Part shown: one piece after another, positions 26,537 through 36,680 of the stretch
Layout: each line of letters opens with the position of its first letter
Position numbering within the stretch: position 1 is the stretch's first letter
Assembly (NCBI GenBank): GCA_031257015.1
Contig: JAIRPK010000035.1
Location: forward strand, 1-64,000
Reading direction: 5' to 3'
DNA length: 64,000 nt
Source of the DNA: Tannerellaceae bacterium
GTDB lineage: Bacteria; Bacteroidota; Bacteroidia; Bacteroidales; Tannerellaceae
Position numbers and translations under genes: made by a program
Notes under the pieces: model-generated
The model's database searches: none
Told to the model about the DNA's origin: nothing
Seen by the model: only the letters and a program-made list of their open reading frames with translations

Positions 26537-27856
26537 ATGGCAACAAAAGCATTTCAAAAGATATATACGAAGATAACGCAAATAACGAAGGCGACATGCT
26601 CGTTGAAGGCTACTGGAATCGGATACGACGAGCTTGCATCAGTGAACGGAAGGTTGGCGCAGGTGGTGAAAATCGCAGGCGACGAGGTTACGTTACAGGT
26701 ATTCGCTGGCACGGAGGGAATCCCCACCAACGCGGAAGTGACGTTCATGGGCAAAGCTCCGACGCTCAAGGTCGGCGAACAACTTGCCGGACGTTTTTTC
26801 AACGCTTACGGTGATCCGATCGATGGCGGACCGTCCATTGACGGGAAAGAAGTGGAGATTGGCGGTCCATCGGTGAACCCCGTGAGGCGTGAACAGCCTT
26901 CGGAGCTTATAGCCACGGGCATAGCCGGCATTGATTTGAACAATACTCTTGTCACAGGACAAAAAATTCCATTCTTCGCTGATCCCGATCAGCCGTTCAA
27001 CCAGGTGATGGCGCTCGTTGCGTTACGGGCTGAATCGGACAAGATTATACTTGGAGGAATGGGAATGACGAATGACGACTATCTATTCTTTAAAAATACA
27101 TTCAGTAACGCGGGCGCTTTGGATCGCATCGTGAGCTTCATCAACACCACAGAGGGGCCGTCGGTGGAGCGTCTGCTCATTCCGGACATGTCTCTGACTG
27201 CTGCAGAATACTTCGCCGTCGAGAAGCATGAGAAAGTGCTCGTTCTGCTTACGGACATGACGAACTATGCCGATGCCTTGGCGATTGTTTCCAACCGCAT
27301 GGATCAAATACCCTCGAAGGATTCTATGCCAGGCTCTATATATTCAGACTTGGCAAAGATATATGAGAAGGCAGTACAGTTCCCCGATGGCGGCAGCATC
27401 ACTATAATTGCCGTCACCACGTTGTCGGGCGGCGACATCACGCACGCGGTGCCAGACAATACGGGCTATATCACGGAGGGGCAGTTATATTTGCGTCGTG
27501 ACAGTGACATAGGAAAGGTAATCGTGGATCCGTTCCGCTCGCTCAGCCGTCTGAAGCAGTTGGTAACAGGCAAAAAGACCCGCCAAGACCACCCGCAGGT
27601 AATGAACGCGGCTGTGAGACTGTATGCCGATGCCGCGAATGCGAAGACCAAGTTAGAGAATGGCTTCGATTTGACTGATTATGACAACCGTGCGTTGTCC
27701 TTCGCAAAGGATTACTCTGAGAAACTGCTGGCCATAGACGTGAATCTGAATACCGAGGAGATGCTGGATGTTGCATGGTCGTTGTTCGCCGAATATTTTA
27801 CTCCGGCAGAGGTCAATATCAAGCAGGAGCTTGTAAATAAATTCTGGAAGAACTGA
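26537..27856 (+). CDS. V-type ATPase subunit B
   Basis: The 439-residue non-catalytic head subunit alternates with A. It has no complete P-loop (the equivalent region reads GQKIPFFADPDQP), as expected, and carries DMTNYADALAIVSNRMDQIPS, the family signature region. A ribosome site (GGAGGG) precedes the start. Eight bases separate it from subunit D. Confidence 0.96.
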   Translation: MATKAFQKIYTKITQITKATCSLKATGIGYDELASVNGRLAQVVKIAGDEVTLQVFAGTEGIPTNAEVTFMGKAPTLKVGEQLAGRFFNAYGDPIDGGPSIDGKEVEIGGPSVNPVRREQPSELIATGIAGIDLNNTLVTGQKIPFFADPDQPFNQVMALVALRAESDKIILGGMGMTNDDYLFFKNTFSNAGALDRIVSFINTTEGPSVERLLIPDMSLTAAEYFAVEKHEKVLVLLTDMTNYADALAIVSNRMDQIPSKDSMPGSIYSDLAKIYEKAVQFPDGGSITIIAVTTLSGGDITHAVPDNTGYITEGQLYLRRDSDIGKVIVDPFRSLSRLKQLVTGKKTRQDHPQVMNAAVRLYADAANAKTKLENGFDLTDYDNRALSFAKDYSEKLLAIDVNLNTEEMLDVAWSLFAEYFTPAEVNIKQELVNKFWKN

Positions 27857-27864
27857 TACAGGCA

Positions 27865-28476
27865 ATGGCGATTAAGTTTCAATATAATAAAACGTCGCTC
27901 CAGACCCTTGAGAAGCAGTTAAAGGTACGCGAACGCTCTTTGCCGACAATAAAAAGCAAGGAAAGTGCGCTTCGCATGGAAGTAACGCGAAACAAGGACG
28001 AGGTTCGTAAACTGGAACTGAAACTGGAGGCGGAAATCCGGAGCTATGAGAGCATGGCCGCGCTATGGAATGAGTTTGCGCCGGACTTAATAAGTGTGAA
28101 GGACGTTAGCCTGTCGGTTAAAAAGATTGCTGGAGTGGTTGTTCCTGTTCTTACGGGCATAGACTTTGATGTGCGGCCATACAGTCTGTTTGCAAGTCCA
28201 TCGTGGACTGCCGACGGGATTGAATTGCTGAAAGGACTGGCTACTATTGGAATTGAAACGGAATTTTCGAGGATGAAACTTGAGTTGCTTGAACATGCGC
28301 GGAAAAAAACTACGCAGAAAGTGAATCTTTTTGAAAAGGTTCAGATACCTGGCTATAAGGATGCGATTCGCAAGGTGAAGCGATATATGGAAGATGAACA
28401 GAGTTTGTCGAAAGCTTCACAGAAAATAATGCGCACGAATCAGGAAAAGAGACAACGTAAAGAGGCGGAGGTATAG
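27865..28476 (+). CDS. V-type ATPase subunit D
   Basis: The 203-residue central rotor shaft has long N- and C-terminal helices (KTSLQTLEKQLKVRERSLP; ARKKTTQKVNLFEKVQIPGY) that form the antiparallel coiled coil inside the A3B3 head. The NLFEKVQIPGYKDAIRKVK stretch is diagnostic. No separate F gene follows, so D may act without the usual partner or F may lie elsewhere. Confidence 0.94.
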   Translation: MAIKFQYNKTSLQTLEKQLKVRERSLPTIKSKESALRMEVTRNKDEVRKLELKLEAEIRSYESMAALWNEFAPDLISVKDVSLSVKKIAGVVVPVLTGIDFDVRPYSLFASPSWTADGIELLKGLATIGIETEFSRMKLELLEHARKKTTQKVNLFEKVQIPGYKDAIRKVKRYMEDEQSLSKASQKIMRTNQEKRQRKEAEV

Positions 28477-28479
28477 ATT

Positions 28480-30300
28480 ATGATAGTTCCGATGAAAAAA
28501 TATGCCTTTCTGGTATATCATAAAGAGCATGAGGCTTTTCTTAAAACGTTAAGGGATGCTGGTGTTGTTCACATAAAGGAAACAAAGTCAATTGCGGGCA
28601 ATGCAGAGCTTGGAGAGTTACAGGCTCTACGAAAAAGAGTTAGCGAGCAGATCGCTTTTTTGACAAAACTAAAAGACGAGGCGCCACGTAAAAAAACGGC
28701 GATGGTAAAGAGCTTGTCAAAGGAAGAATATCTTTCCCTGCTGGAAAAAGTTGAAGAGCTTCAGGAGAAAAAGTCGCAATTAGCGATTGAAAGGCAGGCT
28801 GTTCGGAAAGATTTGGAATATATGCGGGTATGGGGGAATTTCAGTTATTCTACAATTGAAAACCTGAAGGAATCCGGCTATGTTGTTTCATTCTTTACAT
28901 GTCCGACATCTAAATTTGATACGCGATGGGAGGAGGAATACAATGCTTTTACGGTTAATAATCACCAGTCAACGAGCTATTTCATAACAATAACAAAGGT
29001 TGGCGAACAGGTTGAGATTGAAGCAGATCGTCCAAAGATGCCCGATCGTGGCTTGGATGTGCTTGAGACTGCCTGCGAACAATTGGATGAGAACATTCGG
29101 ACTGTTGATCGGCGGCTAATAGAAATGGCCGCTTATACGCAGGCTACATTTGAACTCTTTGACAAACAGCTTCAAGATGAATTTAATTTTGCCAAAGCCA
29201 TAGTGCAAACTGACCGGCAAGCAGAGGATAAACTCCTTCTCCTGGAGGGATGGACGACTGAGAATCAGGCATCAGGATTGGAGAAAAGACTTGATGCTGA
29301 CGGTTATTTTTATCAAGAACAACAGATTGATGAAGGTGAAAATGTTCCAATTCAACTGAAGAATAATCGTTATGCACGCCTTTTTGAGCCAATAACAAAA
29401 ATGTTTTCATTACCGAATTATACGGAATTGGATCCGACGCCGTTGCTGGCTCCTTTTTTTATGTTATTTTTTGGGCTATGCTTTGGTGATGCCGGTTATG
29501 GATTGCTTGTGCTGATTGCGGCTACGGTATTGAAAGGACGGGTAGATGTGGCGATGAAGCCGATACTGTCTTTAGCTCAATGGCTTGGCGGGACGACTAT
29601 TGTGGTTGGAACTCTTACTGGAACGCTATTTGGGGTTGCCCTTGTGGATGTGGCGGAATTTAGAGCCGTTAAGGATTACTTTCTATCGCAGGATAATCTT
29701 ATGACGCTGGCTATTATTCTTGGTCTTATACATATAGTATTTGGCAAAATAGTTGCTGCATGTAAAACAAAGAAACAGAAAGGGTTGAAATATAGTATAG
29801 CGCCGTGGGCATGGGTATTAGTGATTACGGCACTGCTGCTTGTTTTCGGACTACCGATGCTGGACATTCAGTTGCCGCAGACAATTATATATGTATGTTA
29901 TAGCATAGCTGCCGTATGTGGACTAGCCATTCTTCTATACAATTCCCCCGGGAAGAATATATTCCTAAATATTGGTTCGGCAGTATGGGGTACGTACAAT
30001 TTGGCATCCGGGATGCTTGGCGATACATTATCCTATATTCGTTTGTTTGCGATTGGACTGACCGGTGGAATACTTGGGAGTGTATTTAATATGCTTGGAG
30101 TTGATATGACGGCAGGGTTACCAATTGTGGTACGGATACCTGTGATGTTGATTATATTGCTAATTGGGCATGGACTGAATATTGGTTTATGTACGATAAG
30201 TTCGCTTGTACATCCTGTACGTTTGGTTTTTGTAGAATATTTCAAAAATTCAGAATATGAAGGTGGAGGTATAGCATATCTACCTTTTAAGAAAACATAA
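28480..30300 (+). CDS. V-type ATPase subunit I (a-subunit homologue)
   Basis: The 606-residue stator has an N-terminal cytoplasmic half with coiled coils (to about residue 310) and a C-terminal membrane half with seven to eight segments. Diagnostic parts are FMLFFGLCFGDAGYGLL near residue 330 and LGDTLSYIRLFAIGLTGG near 520, which carries the Arg thought to face the ring carboxylate. It connects stalk and ion path next to the K ring. The start is 3 bp after subunit D. Confidence 0.95.
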   Translation: MIVPMKKYAFLVYHKEHEAFLKTLRDAGVVHIKETKSIAGNAELGELQALRKRVSEQIAFLTKLKDEAPRKKTAMVKSLSKEEYLSLLEKVEELQEKKSQLAIERQAVRKDLEYMRVWGNFSYSTIENLKESGYVVSFFTCPTSKFDTRWEEEYNAFTVNNHQSTSYFITITKVGEQVEIEADRPKMPDRGLDVLETACEQLDENIRTVDRRLIEMAAYTQATFELFDKQLQDEFNFAKAIVQTDRQAEDKLLLLEGWTTENQASGLEKRLDADGYFYQEQQIDEGENVPIQLKNNRYARLFEPITKMFSLPNYTELDPTPLLAPFFMLFFGLCFGDAGYGLLVLIAATVLKGRVDVAMKPILSLAQWLGGTTIVVGTLTGTLFGVALVDVAEFRAVKDYFLSQDNLMTLAIILGLIHIVFGKIVAACKTKKQKGLKYSIAPWAWVLVITALLLVFGLPMLDIQLPQTIIYVCYSIAAVCGLAILLYNSPGKNIFLNIGSAVWGTYNLASGMLGDTLSYIRLFAIGLTGGILGSVFNMLGVDMTAGLPIVVRIPVMLIILLIGHGLNIGLCTISSLVHPVRLVFVEYFKNSEYEGGGIAYLPFKKT

Positions 30301-30344
30301 TAAATTTAGTATAAACGGAAAATAATATTAAAAACAATTAAGTT

Positions 30345-30788
30345 ATGGAAATTTTATTGGCTTATATCGGTGTTGCGATTATGACCGGTGGGACGTTTGT
30401 TGCCAGTACTTTGGGTGTTACTATTGCCGGAAATGCAGTGGTAGGTGCAATGAAGAAAAATCCGGAAGCATTGGGAACATATATAGCCCTTAGTGCGTTA
30501 CCTAGTTCACAAGGATTATATGGTTTTGTTGGCTATTTTATGGTGCGGAAATTTTTGTTCGAAGGAATTACATTATTGCAGGCTTGCTCTATATTTAGTA
30601 TAGGCCTAATGATGGGTATTGTCGGAATTTATTCGTCTATTCGTCAGGCGCAAGTATGTGCGAATGGAATTACTGCTACCGGAGCTGGGCATAATGTATT
30701 TGCAGCGACGATGGTTATGGCTGTTTTCCCGGAATTATATTCTATTCTTTCATTGCTGGTAACTATTCTTGTTGCGGGGACACTTTAA
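30345..30788 (+). CDS. V-type ATPase subunit K (ring proteolipid)
   Basis: The 147-residue protein has four membrane segments from two fused hairpins. The ion site can be read by comparison with Enterococcus hirae NtpK: Leu61, Thr64, Gln65, Gln110 and Glu139 there correspond to Leu52, Ser55, Gln56, Gln101 and Glu130 here, all with the same offset of 9, and Tyr68 matches Tyr59. This predicts a Na+-binding ring, and so a sodium-coupled enzyme (pump or synthase). It is the last gene of the operon. Confidence 0.94.
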   Translation: MEILLAYIGVAIMTGGTFVASTLGVTIAGNAVVGAMKKNPEALGTYIALSALPSSQGLYGFVGYFMVRKFLFEGITLLQACSIFSIGLMMGIVGIYSSIRQAQVCANGITATGAGHNVFAATMVMAVFPELYSILSLLVTILVAGTL

Positions 30789-30857
30789 TTTTATAATTTT
30801 AGTTTCAATTGCATACTGTGTTGTTGTCCTGAAATAGCTTTCAAAAGACAAGTGTAG

Positions 30858-30989
30858 AAAAGTAATGATGTTCTGGACAAACAAAAAAGAAAATTCTACT
30901 CGAAAGAGCTTAAAGAGTGGTGGCAAACCGTTTATCAGAACAGTAATAGAGTCGGATTAAATATTACCGTTCGTTTTCAAGTAAACTAA
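30858..30989 (+). pseudogene. Possible C-terminal fragment of a lost gene
   Basis: A 43-codon open frame without a start reads like the tail of a protein (WWQTVYQNSNRVGLNITV, ending RFQVN). Its alternating beta pattern resembles the end of an outer-membrane barrel. No upstream continuation is found, and it may be chance. Confidence 0.3.
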
Positions 30990-31097
30990 GCTTGATTCTT
31001 AGCTGGTTTTAGTGTAAAATGAGGGAGTAGGATTCTAAGACTGGCTTTAAATTTGTGTCATCAAAAAAAATCTGGTGTCAGATAACTCTTAAGATAA

Positions 31098-31136
31098 GAC
31101 AGGAGTATCCGTATGGATGGATGCTCCTGTCGATTG
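31098..31136 (+). terminator. Hairpin, possible terminator of the V-ATPase operon
   Basis: GACAGGAGTATCC pairs with GGATGCTCCTGTC (13 bp, one wobble) around an 8-nt loop, followed by GATTGTTTT. It is the only strong hairpin after the operon but lies 310 bp downstream of subunit K, with debris between. Confidence 0.5.
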
Positions 31137-31802
31137 TTTTGTGCCGTGTGTATGAAATTAACTGGGTGATGTAAGTCCATACAAAATTATCAGTATCATT
31201 ATACTTCAAAATATTTTGCCGTACCAACTTTGTAAATTCATTATCAATAGAGATGTCATCAATTTTATTGTTAAAATAAAAATTAATGATATTCTTTCCC
31301 TTTTTTTTGTTGTCTTATATATGATTCGGCCTTCTGTATCATATATATAACATTTATCCTTCATCTTTCATAGAAATTAATCCATATCTTTTTTATAATA
31401 AGTAAATTTTTGTAGAACAATATTTTCAATTGATATTTTAGGATAATCAGGTTTATCTAGTTTCATGAAATACTGAAAATAAAGCCAGCCTCTCATTGTT
31501 CTATATTTGTCAGTAATTATATTGATAAAATATCATACAGTTTTTGAGTTACTTTAAGAACCTCTTTGTCTCTTTTGATTTTTGTTAGGAAATAATGACT
31601 TGCAAAATATATAGTGTTTTCAAATGGAATATTCCTGCTCCTTAAAATATAAAAAGGGACAATAGGAGAGTTTCTTGGGTAAGAAATTTTTACCATTATC
31701 ACGTCGGGAAAGGAATGGCTTACCAAGAAAATGTGCTTTTATTATGGCATTAGAATGAGGCTTTAAATTTCCGATATCATTATTTCCATCAATAAAAAAC
31801 AT
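31130..31802 (-). pseudogene. Decayed AT-rich gene on the minus strand (relic 1)
   Basis: Reading the minus strand from 31802 leftward gives coherent protein in successive frames: MFFIDGNNDIGNLKPHSN, then (new frame) PRNSPIVPFYILRSRNIPF and VLKVTQKLYDIL, then RTMRGWLYFQYFMKLDKPDY up to a stop at 31377, then KDKCYIYDTEGRIIYKT and finally SIDNEFTKLVRQNILKYND to about 31130. At least four frame changes separate the pieces. The codon composition and protein-like quality argue for one former gene of about 220 residues or more. I do not recognise the family. The piece FENTIYFA...TQKLYDIL resembles part of relic 3. Confidence 0.55.
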
Positions 31803-32335
31803 TGGACTACCGCTTTTTTTTTATGAAATTTATCATTTTTAATATGCCTTCATTTTTTGTATTTATATACTTTTAGATGTTGAAACATAATTTATTTATG
31901 ATTTAATTTGCTTTAGAAGTAATCTTAAAAGAGTTATTATCAACTATAAGTGCAAGCTTGTTATGTTTGTTGTGCATAGTCATGTAATACGCTAATTGTC
32001 GATATGAGCTAATATGATATGAGTGATTAATTTTATATTTAAATATAAATTACATTTATTATGTTCAGTATATTTTACACGTAAATTTTTAATGATAAAT
32101 TTTACTAAATTAACATTGAATACTTCATTCCATCAGCGATCTCTATTTAATAGAAAGGCTCTAAAAAAACGTAAAAAATCATCATTATTGATTTCTGTGA
32201 TTTTTTTTAATTTGAATGCACATAATAATTTATTAGTAATCTGTAATTATCACAATTCTAGATGCTACTAATAAGGCTGTCAATTTTAGAAGTTGTTCTA
32301 TTGGCTTCAGTAATATTCATTAATAATGTTTGTTT

Positions 32336-33000
32336 TCATATATTAATAAGATTCATAATGAGAAGAATAGCGATTTCTCCAGTTTTAATTTTGAAGTCTA
32401 AATCAGGATTTACTTCTATAATACTCCAATAACTTAGATATTCCCATATATTGTTGTTGAAAATGCTATTAATTCGTTATATCCACAGTCGTTAGTAACA
32501 GTTGTAGCTGTTTAGGGCGCTATATTAGCATTAAAAAAATCAATATAAAAGTTATATATAGTGATTTTTAACTTTAAATTAAATATATTTTCAATATTGG
32601 TTTTATTAAATTGATCTGCTTAAACTGCACTTTGTTTATCATGATTAATTCTTCTTATATCAAAGTGATAGACATATTTAATCTATTTCACCATTAAATA
32701 TTTATTCATAAAATTAATATGATTGCAATTTATATAAGATGTAACTTAATCATCATCAAATTTTTTCTAACCATCCAAGTGAGCATCAAAATGGAATATT
32801 ATAAATTCTTAATAATGTTTTGCCATAGCTTTGATTGCCGAAAATGTAATAGAATGATCTCAGCCTATTTAACTGATATTCTATTTCTTTTCAATAAATA
32901 AAAAAATAGAATCTCTTATTGAATTGTAGATATATGAAGGACCTTCATTAAGATTAATATATAAATTTATACAGTCAGTTGTTGTATGTTTTTTATATGC
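32336..33000 (-). pseudogene. Decayed AT-rich coding remains on the minus strand (relic 2)
   Basis: Three stretches read as protein on the minus strand. At 33000-32881: TTTDCINLYINLNEGPSYI through FLFIEKK, then a stop. At 32720-32512: YVYHFDIRRINHDKQSAV, a stop, then ADQFNKTNIENIFNLKLK to NANIAP. At 32480-32336: NNNIWEYLSYWSIIEV through LDFKIKTGEIAILLIMN. Each is broken by TAA/TAG or frame change. A plus-strand open frame at 32719-32901 is a shadow. The family is unknown. Confidence 0.45.
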
Positions 33001-33039
33001 CTAACTTGTCATACCGAATCTTATCAAACACGCTAAAAA

Positions 33040-33658
33040 TTTAGCAATCTCTATATATCAAACCCTTTCAACTTACTAAAATTTCTTATGTAATCAGGAA
33101 ATTTATTACATCTGACATCCTCTTTATTGCCAAATCCAAATGTGATATCTATAAAAATAAATTCTGATTATAGCAATCAATATTGCAGTCCTTAACATTC
33201 AGTAAATTAGGAGTATCTGAAGATTGAATGCGACATTCCGGTTTTTCGCTATCAATAAGAATTTTATCATCAATCATTTTTACTAGATGAATATGGGAAC
33301 TTATTTGCTTTTCTTTATTGATATTTTCACATTCTTTTATTGTAATTTTATCTTTGAATAAAATAATATTTCATACAATTTCTGACTTATTTTATATTTT
33401 TTTCTTCTAATTATATGAATAACTACAATTTCCTTTGTTAAATTAAATTTGGAATTTGGGATAAATAGAGTATTATCGAATATTTTAAATGAGGTGTTTG
33501 ATATATTTCATATTATTGAAGATTATTGTACCAAATAGCAAGTATTTGATAATTATTTTTGTTGAAAATACAATATTTTCTTTTATAATATATCTAATAT
33601 CATATTTCATGCTTATTAATTCTCTAATGTTATTAATGTTTTTAGGTGTATATAGCAT
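33040..33658 (-). pseudogene. Decayed AT-rich gene on the minus strand (relic 3)
   Basis: An ATG at 33658 opens MLYTPKNINNIRELISMKYD and runs to a stop at 33485. The next frame reads FDNTLFIPNSKFNLTKEIV to KISQKLYEILF. A third frame gives ITIKECENINKEKQISSHIH and CRIQSSDTPNLLNVKDCN to about 33155. After one more shift comes GFGNKEDVRCNKFPDYIRN to about 33040. The block FDNTLFI...SQKLYEIL is similar in order and sequence to FENTIYFA...TQKLYDIL of relic 1, so the two look like decayed paralogues. No family is assigned. Confidence 0.5.
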
Positions 33659-34040
33659 TAAATAAAAAGTGCAAAATAAACTGCAATGATTACAATTTGA
33701 GCCTAAGTGAATCTTTCTCTTTTTTTCTTTCTTGAAGATATTATAGGGAAATAATATGTTTTTTTATATTAGTAATTTAGAGAAAATTACTTAATATCCA
33801 GTAACCATAGTTGTGCATATATGTATTTGCAGACAGTCTTAGCATAAATAATTCATATATATTACCTGATTTAAGGAATCCACTATTTGCTTCGGGAATA
33901 ATAAATATGCGATAATAAAAACATTAACTATTAATACCTGAAAATAAATTTATGATAAATTCATTATGATTCTTTTTTATTTAATGTTCATATTCTTATA
34001 GCATCCGGTTTTATATTACCTCTTCCAAATAGACTGCCGA

Positions 34041-34250
34041 GCTAATCGACAGAGGTGTTAGTTCGCATTGGGAAATTGAGAATAACCTGCATTGGCAGTT
34101 GGATGTGTCATTCAATGAGGATGACAGCCGAAAAATTTAATTACTCTTAATCCTTATTAACACGAACAATCGGAAAAAAGAAGGATGAAAGGTAAAGGGA
34201 TCGATGCTGGTTGGAGTAATGAATATTTGTTGAAAATCCCAATTAATTAA
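34041..34250 (+). pseudogene. ISAs1-family transposase, C-terminal remnant
   Basis: The plus strand reads ELIDRGVSSHWEIENNLHW and QLDVSFNEDDSRK, the conserved end of ISAs1 transposases with the catalytic Glu of HWxIEN. A stop at 34138 and a frameshift in an A-run follow, then GIDAGWSNEYLLKI, the usual C-terminus, ending at 34250. The N-terminal part is absent here; a separate N-terminal remnant of the same family lies at 59270-59740 in the same orientation. Confidence 0.8.
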
Positions 34251-34429
34251 GATGCGTTTGCCATGGGGCTCTATATAGAAATGTTTTTACTTTTGCGAAA
34301 ATTAAAGAAGAATAGAAGTGTTGAACAAGGTAAATTATGCGAAATACGATGTTATTTCAATTCATTGTTAATATTCCTAATTATAGGAATACTTTATAGC
34401 TTGTCTGCCATCGGATTTGCTTTAGTATA

Positions 34430-34795
34430 ATACTTGCGCATTAGTTCTTTGCCAAATCAATTCACCCCTAAAATTATTCTTACCAAAAATCTTATCCAAA
34501 ATATTCACCCGTATATAGGCATTTGCTTGCCAATCGCAATGCAAAAAATACTTCCTGTCGGTTTGAGAATACGGTGCATTTGCTCTACCCGTTCATTTAG
34601 CCATGAAATATAATGTTCTATTCCTCCGCTCCACTGATCTTGGAAAGAACGCACTTCGCTGAAATCTCCCCAGATAACTTCATAATTTCTATTTGAGAAA
34701 AATGGCGGATCAAGATAAATGAGGTCTACTCTGTTCGCCTCCATGGTCTAGAGGATTTCAAGATTGTCGCCTAATATTAATTTGTTTATCGACAT
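34430..34795 (-). pseudogene. DNA adenine methyltransferase, N-terminal remnant
   Basis: From an ATG at 34795 the minus strand reads MSINKLILGDNLEIL, a TAG, then TMEANRVDLIYLDPPFFSN with the DPPF catalytic motif of amino-methyltransferases. It continues through RVEQMHRILKPTGSIF, then loses frame in a T-run. In the next frame it continues HCDWQANAYIRVNILDKIFG and NNFRGELIW to about 34440, where homology stops. The order matches the beta-class/type III Mod-like methylases found on Bacteroidetes mobile elements. It has one nonsense codon, one frameshift and a lost C-terminus, so it is not functional. Confidence 0.8.
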
Positions 34796-35071
34796 ATTCT
34801 TTTGTATTATAACAAATGAGAAAGTACGGAAAATATTGGAAATACGGTTTATTCTTTTCCCCGCCAATCCTTTCTTATTCTTTTTGAATCGGTTTTGACT
34901 TTCGGAGAATCAACATCGGTTCTCAGAGTATCAATTTTGACTCTTATAGGGTCTATTTCGACACTCCGAGAGCTAAAACCGGCGCATTATCAGCAAATTT
35001 CCTATTCAATACCGCTGCTGCCATTGCCGTGTCGGGACATTGATTTGGGTTGCCGTGTTATGCTGTATCTA
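34796..35071. other. Short non-coding junction between methylase relics
   Basis: I see no gene. A plus-strand frame beginning at 34895 is open into the next relic, but its first 60 codons do not look like protein. Confidence 0.4.
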
Positions 35072-35863
35072 AAGTCCGTGTGTGCTGGCAAAATCACTGC
35101 CATCGAAAGCGAGCGACAAAGTTTTTCTAAAAACAAAGCGACGTCCGTTCACAAGATGGAAGATATTGTGCGCATAGTGGACGGCAATAAAGAATTAATC
35201 GTCCGGATGAAAGGCGATGGGGAAGCTTTTAATAATCGCGTACAATACGACAGAGAATGGAACAAACTCAATCCGCTCAAACTTGACAGCGTAGAAAGCG
35301 CCGATGTTAAAGTTCTTGCAGCCAAGCTCGCTCATTTAAGCGACCATGCCACTACGCAGGGCGAAACATTACCTAAGTGAACTCTACGGCTTTAAATTGC
35401 TGGTCAAGACCGAAGAAACAATAAAAGAGGGCTTGTTTCTCAAAGAAAAACGCTTTTTCATTGAAGGCGAGGGACATGTCAAATACAGTTACAACAACGG
35501 TCGTTTAGCCAACGATCCGAAATTAGCCGTCAATTTTTTCCTTCATGCAATGGAAAAAATCCCTTTGCTGATTGAAAAGCACGAAAGAGAAAATGTAAAG
35601 CTCTTCCAAGACTTGCCCGTATTACAGGAAGTCATCCAATCCACGTGGCGTAAAGAGGAGGAACTGAAAGCTCTCAAATCGGAACTTTCAGCTTTAAACC
35701 GTAAAATTGACCTGTCGCTCAAACCCATTGACACGGGCGAGGACAAGCCGGAAGAAAAACAGGAACATACAACTCTCATCCCGTTCACATTCCTGGCCGT
35801 CTCAAAGAATACAAGGATGCAATTCATAATCCTATTGAATATTCGAGATCTACTGTTTGGTAG
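35072..35863 (+). pseudogene. Conjugative-element DNA methylase/helicase, C-terminal remnant
   Basis: The segment resembles the end of the very large N6-methylase/SNF2-helicase proteins carried by Bacteroidetes conjugative transposons. It starts near AGKITAIESERQSFSKNK and continues MEDIVRIVDGNKELIVRMKG to HLSDHATTQGE. A one-base shift near 35370 moves it to the frame LSELYGFKLLVKTEETIKEG, which continues as EGHVKYSYNNGRLANDPKLA and ends in a Lys/Glu-rich helix. A further shift near 35790 leads to IPGRLKEYKDAIHNPIEYSR and a stop at 35861. The bulk of the parent gene is missing. Confidence 0.7.
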
Positions 35864-35921
35864 CCACATTGATGGATATGTTATTAATATTCAATTTTAA
35901 AAATGTGATTTTTTTTGAAAA

Positions 35922-36425
35922 TTAAATTATAAAAAGTAATTTTGAAAAGAGCGCTTTTGATAATTCTGGGATTTTTTTTACAGAAAAAGCATTCATTATG
36001 AAATAGATATTTTTAGCAGGCTGTTCCAATGGTTTTGAATAACAGGTTTGATAATACACATATTCAGAATAAACATGATTATAATAAAAATTGTATTTAA
36101 GTTCTACAACCTCATTCAGAGTGGAAGACGAAGTTATGATTAAAGTGTATTTGTTGAAATCACATTTACTTAATTCTTCCATTAATGCGCCAGAAGAATA
36201 AACAAACAATGGAATTTCATTTAATTGAGCAATGGAATTTATCAAATAAATTTTTTTGTTGAATAATTCAAGTTTATTGACATCAATATCATCAATTGAG
36301 TGCTTTTCATAGAGATAAGGATAACTATGCTCAATATTTATTTCTTTAGAATCTTCTTCTTTTTCATTGCTATTACAGCTAATAAATAAGAAAATTACTA
36401 TTATTAAATACCAATTTTTCATCAT
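35922..36425 (-). CDS. Small putative lipoprotein
   Basis: The ATG at 36425 starts MMKNWYLIIVIFLFISC, a lipoprotein signal. A longer frame (to 36476) would place 17 polar residues before it and is less likely. The mature part (about 150 residues) is hydrophilic and has no recognised domain. The gene is intact, unlike its neighbours. It lies convergent to the methylase/helicase relic and is AT-rich, so it was probably carried on the same mobile element. Confidence 0.6.
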   Translation of the reverse strand: MMKNWYLIIVIFLFISCNSNEKEEDSKEINIEHSYPYLYEKHSIDDIDVNKLELFNKKIYLINSIAQLNEIPLFVYSSGALMEELSKCDFNKYTLIITSSSTLNEVVELKYNFYYNHVYSEYVYYQTCYSKPLEQPAKNIYFIMNAFSVKKIPELSKALFSKLLFII

Positions 36426-36680
36426 TGCTTTCATTATTTTAATTGTTTGTTGATCTACTTTTATATCAACGAACATAAATACAAATTATTATACCGTTCA
36501 CTCCCCCCCGTATATATAAGCGTCTTTATTATTAATTGTCGCGCCATCAAAAAGCGGTTTTTCGTTCCGATTAACGGTTTCATAATCGGCCATTGCGAAA
36601 GCGCCGATTGATAGGAAAAACATTTTGCGCCAGTCGGAATAGCATTTCAGAAAATAGCCTGCTTAAACGGTAAACTGCGA

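Larger units (their letters stand above)
30990..34040. other. 3-kb AT-rich stretch without an intact gene
   Basis: The stretch is far richer in A+T than the flanks, and no open frame exceeds about 82 codons. Apart from the hairpin at 31098 and the three minus-strand relics listed separately, I see no RNA gene, no array and no intact mobile element. The parts between relics (31803-32335, 33659-34040) could hold further remains that I could not read. Confidence 0.6.

Noticed and set aside
32719..32901. 60-codon plus-strand frame in the AT-rich region
   Set aside because: Hydrophobic low-complexity product lying opposite clearer minus-strand relics; no ribosome site.
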